From the NCBI GenBank assembly GCA_023663205.1, contig JAMPHX010000076.1:1-6216 (forward strand): DNA of 6,216 nt, given 5' to 3'. Shown one piece after another: positions 6,135-6,216 of the stretch. This DNA comes from Corallococcus sp. (GTDB lineage: Bacteria; Bacillota; Clostridia; Christensenellales; CAG-314). Made by a program: the position numbers and the translations under genes. How positions within the stretch are numbered: the first letter of the stretch is position 1; each line of letters opens with the position of its first letter. The notes beneath the pieces are model-generated. The model saw only the letters and a list, made by a program, of their open reading frames with translations. It did not search any database and was not told the origin of the DNA.

Positions 6135-6216
6135 CTATTTGGCTACAATTTTATCCGATATGGAGATATCCACAATTGTTTCGTAAGAAACGCGCTTGGA
6201 AAGTTCTCCTGCGTTT
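6135..6216 (-). CDS. C-terminal end of probable ABC substrate-binding protein (partial)
   Basis: Only the last 26 codons and a TAG stop lie in the window; the gene continues past the right edge. The visible residues begin NAGELSKRVSYETIV and end DKIVAK. This mixed helix/strand tail with a lysine terminus is compatible with the C-terminus of an SsuA/ThiY-like periplasmic-type (here lipid-anchored) binding protein. No diagnostic motif is present in so short a piece. The call rests mainly on position: it is the same strand and 57 nt upstream of an SsuB-type ATPase and SsuC-type permease that otherwise lack their binding protein. No open frame continues through the gap to the ATPase gene, so it is a separate gene. 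Confidence 0.6.
   Translation of the reverse strand, partial: NAGELSKRVSYETIVDISISDKIVAK

Overview
The window is AT-rich and compact, with Shine-Dalgarno-led genes of families common in Bacillota. The most likely source is a low-GC Gram-positive, probably an uncultured Clostridia-type bacterium. That placement is inferred from base composition, ribosome-binding sites and gene families; no phylogenetic marker gene is present.

Layout: One plus-strand gene (15-1616) fills the left quarter. It encodes an unrecognised 533-residue helical protein with TPR-like repeats. All other genes lie on the minus strand and are transport genes. Reading leftward from the right edge they are: the last 26 codons of a probable ABC substrate-binding protein (6135-6215), its ATPase (5325-6077), its permease (4522-5328), a YkvI-family membrane transporter (3075-4109), and an EamA/DMT-family transporter (1937 to about 2935). 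The ABC ATPase and permease overlap by 4 nt (ATGA) and form one operon with the binding protein. A perfect 13-bp hairpin beyond the permease probably ends that operon. The YkvI and DMT genes are each preceded by an AT-rich gap and may be transcribed separately.

Two gaps hold structure that the genes do not explain. The convergent gap 1617-1936 contains a strong sigma-A-type promoter (TTGACT, 17 nt, TATAAT) and, about 210 nt later, a hairpin followed by six T. No convincing gene lies between them, so this is a candidate small-RNA transcription unit. The gap 4110-4521 contains two diverged copies of a 77-78-bp sequence. Each copy has a 10-bp palindrome (TTGTCGACAA in one, TTGCCGGCAA in the other) whose two base changes compensate each other.

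Functionally the window looks like a nutrient-uptake region: one ATP-driven importer of the NitT/TauT type, plus two secondary transporters whose substrates cannot be read from sequence. I see no mobile element, CRISPR array, tRNA or rRNA, and no clear sign of an undescribed multi-gene system. The best leads are the promoter-terminator unit and the paired repeat.
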